Assembly: GCA_026983935.1 (NCBI GenBank) | Contig: JALSTC010000089.1 | Span: forward strand, 1 to 5,035 | From: Ardenticatenia bacterium | Lineage (GTDB): Bacteria > Chloroflexota > Anaerolineae > Aggregatilineales > Ch27 | Length of the DNA: 5,035 bases | Direction: 5' to 3' | Part shown: positions 3,944 to 5,035 of the stretch, piece by piece | How positions within the stretch are numbered: the stretch's first letter is position 1 | How the letters are laid out: each line of letters starts with the position of its first letter | The notes under the pieces: model-generated | What the model saw: the letters and a program-made list of their open reading frames with translations, nothing else | Database searches by the model: none | What the model was told of the DNA's origin: nothing | Made by a program: the position numbers and the translations under genes

Positions 3944-5035
3944 TCATGAGCCGGAGTCCGCGCCATCGGGCGTATGACGCATCAGGGAGAGTTGATACCC
4001 GCCACTGGTCTCGCCATCCTGGAACTGGTAGCGAGTGGCGATAATGTAGTAAATACCATCTTCCGTGATCGTAAACGCCGTGATGCGAGCGTCTTTGCCG
4101 GGGCCTGAATCATCGTCTGAGGCTAACTGTGTGCCATCAGTGGTAAACAGCAGCAGCAGCGGATCGAGGTCTCCCGACGTATGATCCATCGTGATCGTGA
4201 TCACGTCCCCTGCGGAGGCAAGAAAGGCATATGTCACAGCCGTGCTGGTATCATCAATCGTGCCTGTGACAACGCTGTTGTAAAGAATCGTCAATGTGCC
4301 GGGGGCCACCACGGGCGCTTCCCCGGTCACCCCATCCAGCCGGATCAGGTAGTCGCCCGCTGTCTCGCCTTCCGCACGATTGAAACGGGTGGCAAGGACA
4401 TAATAAGTGCCCGTCTCCGGAATGATAAACGACTGAATCAGCGCATTGTTCCCTGCACCTGAGTCGTCATCTTCAGCCAGGACTTCCTGCCGACTGCTCA
4501 ACAGGACAAGCAGTGGATCGAGCGAGCCAGATGCGCGAGTCATGCTGATCGTCACAATATCGCCCCGCTGTGCGCCGAAAGTGTAATAGCGGACATAGGC
4601 CTCATCATCCAGCGACCCACGCAGTTCATCACCATACCGCAGGAGCAGAGCGGCTTCTGGAGACAACCCAAGACCGCTGGTAGGCGCTGTTTCCAATGTC
4701 AGAACAAAGCTGCCTTCGGTCATTCCGGCAGCTTCACCAAAGCGTGTAGCAACAATCGTATATGTGCCTGGATCGAGTATCAGGAAGTCCTCGATAGCCG
4801 CATCCAACAATCCGCCCTGATCATCGTTGGCAGCCAGAACCTGCCCATTTTCATCCATGATATATACATAAGGGTCCAGGTTCCCGGATATACGCTGCAT
4901 GCGCACATTGACAATGTCACCGCGGCGGGCTTCAAATGTGTAGTTGACCTGCGGGGATTGCTCATCAACAAGCCCCACGACAGAATCGCCATAATTCAAA
5001 AAAACACCCGCAACTGACAGCACGCCAACCCGCTG
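3944..5035 (-). CDS. Secreted PPC-repeat protein, C-terminal part (5' end outside window)
   Basis: The frame is open to the right edge, giving 363 visible residues before the TGA at 3944-3946. A GTG at 5021-5023 could be read as a start, but the frame continues upstream without a stop and there is no signal peptide, so the protein is treated as truncated by the window. It consists of three tandem domains of about 105 residues, period about 118, resembling the bacterial pre-peptidase C-terminal (PPC) beta-sandwich: YTF...RGDIV, SG-LDP, then an acidic loop (NDDQGG, EDDDSG, SDDDSG), a GTYY(I/V)-ATRF strand and a final YxLxL strand. It ends in a short polar tail (RHTPDGADSGS) with no membrane anchor or sorting signal. 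PPC domains are found in extracellular proteases and surface proteins; the acidic loops suggest calcium binding but this is inference. Any catalytic domain would be upstream. It shares orientation with the next gene but probably not its promoter. Confidence 0.85.
   Translation of the reverse strand, partial: QRVGVLSVAGVFLNYGDSVVGLVDEQSPQVNYTFEARRGDIVNVRMQRISGNLDPYVYIMDENGQVLAANDDQGGLLDAAIEDFLILDPGTYTIVATRFGEAAGMTEGSFVLTLETAPTSGLGLSPEAALLLRYGDELRGSLDDEAYVRYYTFGAQRGDIVTISMTRASGSLDPLLVLLSSRQEVLAEDDDSGAGNNALIQSFIIPETGTYYVLATRFNRAEGETAGDYLIRLDGVTGEAPVVAPGTLTILYNSVVTGTIDDTSTAVTYAFLASAGDVITITMDHTSGDLDPLLLLFTTDGTQLASDDDSGPGKDARITAFTITEDGIYYIIATRYQFQDGETSGGYQLSLMRHTPDGADSGS
3980..4294 (-). repeat. PPC domain repeat 3
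   Basis: The copy runs from LTILYNSVVTG to YQLSLM, with SGDLDPLL, SDDDSGPGKDA and GIYYIIATRYQ. It is the terminal domain, followed by only 11 residues. Confidence 0.75.
4334..4648 (-). repeat. PPC domain repeat 2
   Basis: The copy runs from LLLRYGDELRG to YLIRLD. It includes YYTFGAQRGDIVTISM, SGSLDPLL, EDDDSGAGNNA and GTYYVLATRFN. It aligns closely with repeat 3. Confidence 0.75.
4691..5005 (-). repeat. PPC domain repeat 1
   Basis: The first visible copy runs from VFLNYGDSVVG to FVLTLE. Its acidic loop, ANDDQGGLLDA, diverges from the DDDSGxG form of the other two copies, so it is the least similar of the three. Confidence 0.7.

Noticed and set aside
4190..4205. CGTGATCACG palindrome within the PPC gene
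   Set aside because: It encodes ordinary repeat residues (DVITIT) inside the coding region and has no promoter nearby; probably a codon-driven coincidence.
5021..5023. GTG as the start of the PPC-repeat protein
   Set aside because: The frame continues open to the window edge, the resulting protein would have no signal peptide, and the first repeat begins only a few residues later. The true start is probably outside the window.

Overview
The window is a compact bacterial chromosomal segment, moderately GC-rich by eye, with every supported gene on the minus strand. Read in the direction of transcription (right to left) the order is: the C-terminal part of a secreted protein built from pre-peptidase C-terminal (PPC) repeats (3944-5035, 5' end outside the window); a stand-alone RfaE2/HldE-C-type nucleotidyltransferase (3386-3868); a MurJ/MviN-family lipid flippase (1728-3389); NADP-dependent isocitrate dehydrogenase icd (394-1641); and the first 69 codons of an exported thioredoxin-like protein that runs off the left edge (1-209). 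No RNA genes, mobile elements, CRISPR arrays or phage genes are visible.

The transcription layout can be partly read from the sequence. The nucleotidyltransferase and the flippase overlap by 4 bp (ATGA) and form a translationally coupled pair. A good promoter (TTGATG, 17 bp, TGT-TAGAAT) lies in front of the pair. icd has its own candidate extended -10 box, with a 15-bp dyad at the predicted transcription start, a clear AAGGAG ribosome binding site, and a strong intrinsic terminator 21 bp after its stop codon. The left-edge gene then has a perfect TATAAT box and a GGAGGA ribosome binding site. The window therefore looks like at least four transcription units in the same orientation, not one operon.

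The likely source is a Chloroflexota bacterium, perhaps Anaerolineae-like. This is inference from protein style: a MurJ with the non-enterobacterial loop, a stand-alone RfaE2-type enzyme, PPC-repeat proteins, and a WLN...LRGKV redoxin. A database search could easily revise it.

Functionally, icd is central metabolism (TCA cycle and NADPH supply). The nucleotidyltransferase-flippase pair points to making an activated sugar or polyol and moving a lipid-linked glycan across the membrane. The two edge genes encode exported proteins, a repeat adhesin or protease tail and an extracytoplasmic redox protein. The most interesting points are the coupling of a heptose-type nucleotidyltransferase to a MurJ homologue that lacks two of the four cavity arginines known from E. 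coli MurJ, and the dyads placed at predicted transcription starts. I did not find a convincing wholly new system.
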